This document shows positions 62,363-64,000 of a DNA stretch of 64,000 bases, in pieces; positions within the stretch are counted from its first letter, which is position 1, and the number at the start of each line of letters is the position of its first letter. The DNA comes from Flavobacteriales bacterium (lineage in GTDB: Bacteria; Bacteroidota; Bacteroidia; Flavobacteriales_F; PHOS-HE28). The notes beneath the pieces were generated by a model. That model was not told where the DNA came from. It saw only the letters and a list, made by a program, of their open reading frames with translations, and made no database searches. The stretch spans positions 1-64,000 of the forward strand of contig JADJCS010000013.1 in the NCBI GenBank assembly GCA_016703105.1, written 5' to 3'. Both the position numbers and the translations under genes were made by a program.

Positions 62363-64000
62363 TCGCGCGCATGTTCCTCTTCGAAGTGCGCTATTGGCTG
62401 CGCCAGCCGATGGTGTACATCTTCCTGTTCGTGAACGCGCTGCTCACGTTCGGGGCCACGGCATCGGACGGGGTGCAGATCGGTGGCGGCGTGGGCAACG
62501 TGGTGAAGAACGCGCCTTATGTGGTCTACATCTTCTATGGGATCATGTCGTTCATCGCCCTCTTGATGGTGACGGCCTTCGTGAACGGCACCGCGATCCG
62601 CGACTTCACCAGTAACACGGCCCAGATCATCTTCTCCACACCGGTGTCGAAGTCCGGCTACTTGATCGGCAAGTTCCTGGGCAGCACGTTCGTGGCCTCG
62701 ATCCCCTTGATCGGGGTTTCGCTCGGCATCGTGGTGGGCAGTTGGATGCCCTGGGTGGATCCGCTGCGCGTGGGGCCGAACTACCTGTACCCCCATGTGC
62801 AGGGCTTCCTGGTGATGGGCCTTCCGAACATCCTGTTCTCCGCCGCCATCATTTTCGCCGTGGCCGTGATCCAGCGTTCCACCATGGCCTCGTTCATCAC
62901 GGCCATCGTGCTGTTCGTGGGTTACTCCATCGCTAGCAGCAGCATGGAGGACATGGACAACCAGACCCTGGCCGCCATGCTCGATCCCTTCGGCACCACG
63001 GCCATGAGCGAAGCGACACAATACTGGACCGTGGACGAAAAGAACCTGGCCGCATTGCCGGTGAGCGGGCTCGTTCTCTGGAACCGCCTGCTGTGGATCG
63101 GCGTGTCGGCGCTGGTATTCCTCTTCGGCTATTCCCGCTTCTCCTTCACCGATCGCGTGCAAAAAGCGAAGGCCCGGGTCGCGGAGAACGATGCGTCATC
63201 AACCGCCGTCGCCGCACCGCTTCCCAAAGTCGCGCTGCACTTCGACCGCAGTGCGTTGCGCCGCCAATGGTCCACGCTCTACCGCACCGAACTGGTGGGG
63301 ATCCTGAAGAGCACGCCCTTCATCATCATCATGGCGCTCGGGCTCGCGCAGCTGTTCACCTCGCTCTCGTTCGTCACCAGCATGTACGGCAACACCACCT
63401 ATCCGGTGACCTACTCGGTGGTGGACATGATCTCCGGGAACATCGTGATCTACGTGATGATCATCGTGGTGTTCTATGCCGGGCAACTGATCTGGAAGGA
63501 GCGCGACCCGAAGTTCGATGGGATCATCAACGCCTTGCCCATGGCCACGCGCACCGGCTTGCTGGCGAAGCTCGCGGCATTGATCACCGTAGTGTTCGTG
63601 GTCCACCTGTTCGCCGTGGGGGCCGGTATGACCACGCAACTGCTGAACGGCTACACGCGCTTGGAGCCCATGGTGTACCTCACCTACTTCGTGGTGCCCG
63701 GAACGCTCTTCTTCGCGGGCTGGGCAGCGGTGGCGCTGCTGGTGCATGTACTGGTGAACAACAAGTACCTGGGCTTCTTCGTGTTCATCGTGCTCTTCAT
63801 CCTGAACACCTTTGCCTGGACGCTGGTGGATGTGGAGTCCAACCTGGTCCTCTTCAACGGCTCGCCGGGACTGCGTTATTCGGACATGAACGGGTTCGGT
63901 CCTTACCTGAAGAACTGGATGTTCTTCAAAGTATACTGGATCCTGTTCGCCGGTCTGATCGTACTGTTGAGCTACCTCTTCGTGGTACGTGGCAACGATA
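62359..64000 (+). CDS. ABC transporter permease, 3' partial
   Basis: At least 547 codons from ATG 62359, with no stop before the window end. Two ABC-2-like membrane blocks are visible: the first from MFLFEVRYWLRQPMVYIFLFVN, the second after a cytoplasmic linker (about 270-310) at LYRTELVGILKSTPFIIIMALGL, each followed by several hydrophobic helices. In Bacteroidota such proteins often continue into an M1-type aminopeptidase domain; that part, if present, would be outside the window. The motif PLLIWKERD-like QLIWKERDPKFDGIINALP agrees with this family. It is coupled to the ATPase gene. Confidence 0.9.
   Translation, partial: MIARMFLFEVRYWLRQPMVYIFLFVNALLTFGATASDGVQIGGGVGNVVKNAPYVVYIFYGIMSFIALLMVTAFVNGTAIRDFTSNTAQIIFSTPVSKSGYLIGKFLGSTFVASIPLIGVSLGIVVGSWMPWVDPLRVGPNYLYPHVQGFLVMGLPNILFSAAIIFAVAVIQRSTMASFITAIVLFVGYSIASSSMEDMDNQTLAAMLDPFGTTAMSEATQYWTVDEKNLAALPVSGLVLWNRLLWIGVSALVFLFGYSRFSFTDRVQKAKARVAENDASSTAVAAPLPKVALHFDRSALRRQWSTLYRTELVGILKSTPFIIIMALGLAQLFTSLSFVTSMYGNTTYPVTYSVVDMISGNIVIYVMIIVVFYAGQLIWKERDPKFDGIINALPMATRTGLLAKLAALITVVFVVHLFAVGAGMTTQLLNGYTRLEPMVYLTYFVVPGTLFFAGWAAVALLVHVLVNNKYLGFFVFIVLFILNTFAWTLVDVESNLVLFNGSPGLRYSDMNGFGPYLKNWMFFKVYWILFAGLIVLLSYLFVVRGND

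Overview
This window is chromosomal DNA (roughly 60% G+C) from a member of the Bacteroidota, most likely a high-GC, uncultured-type Flavobacteriales. The evidence is two PorP/SprF genes, type IX secretion (T9SS) sorting domains of type A and type B, several promoters with the Bacteroidota -7 box TAnnTTTG, acidic-tailed lipoproteins, and an arginine decarboxylase of the flavobacterial type. The taxonomic placement is inference from gene content.

Layout. (1) 1-11484 holds two consecutive surface modules, each made of a giant T9SS type B secreted protein, a PorP/SprF outer-membrane protein and a PD40/OmpA-like periplasmic linker. (2) 11493-18925 is housekeeping: peptidase E, an MscS channel, CorA, arginine decarboxylase, a deoxyhypusine-synthase-like protein, small unknowns, a VOC protein and a MORN-type protein. 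(3) 18926-19471 is a gene-free block of nested inverted-repeat elements. (4) 19472-31354 is a polysaccharide locus: an AlgI-type MBOAT with an AlgJ-like partner, a three-domain GT2 glycosyltransferase, an ABC exporter pair (Wzt/Wzm type), two GT4-type transferases and an O-antigen ligase-like protein. (5) 31437-34744 is a split transketolase with a VWA protein gene between the halves. (6) 34857-36395 is an ECF sigma factor with a membrane protein and a Spy/CpxP-like periplasmic protein. (7) 36462-50138 is mixed metabolism and envelope: an aminotransferase, a CoA-binding protein, an OlsF-like lipid synthase, a repeat-rich secreted protein, a transglutaminase-like protein, an M23 peptidase, tRNA-Leu, a YkuK-like protein, a DUF547 protein, dipeptidyl peptidase III and a lipoprotein. 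(8) 50238-57427 is a run of secreted proteins, some with T9SS tails. (9) 57490-61122 pairs an XRE/S24 regulator, two tandem ORF6N proteins and DNA polymerase IV. (10) 61448 to the end is an ABC transporter whose permease runs off the window.

Three things stand out. First, five intergenic or gene-edge arrays have an exact 7-nucleotide period, and four of them carry a complementary second arm that would fold into a long hairpin. One encodes the signal peptide of a PorP protein and one supplies the stop codon of an ORF6N gene. Second, a family of ~160-170 bp inverted-repeat elements is present twice, one copy being split by another inverted-repeat element with a 12-bp direct duplication. Third, two unrelated secreted proteins end in the same ~230-residue module, with a duplicated KYAG..NDRD motif and a dockerin-like loop, instead of a recognised T9SS tail.

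At least seven genes carry single-base frameshifts, several at G runs. These look like uncorrected sequencing errors, so most affected genes are probably intact in the organism.
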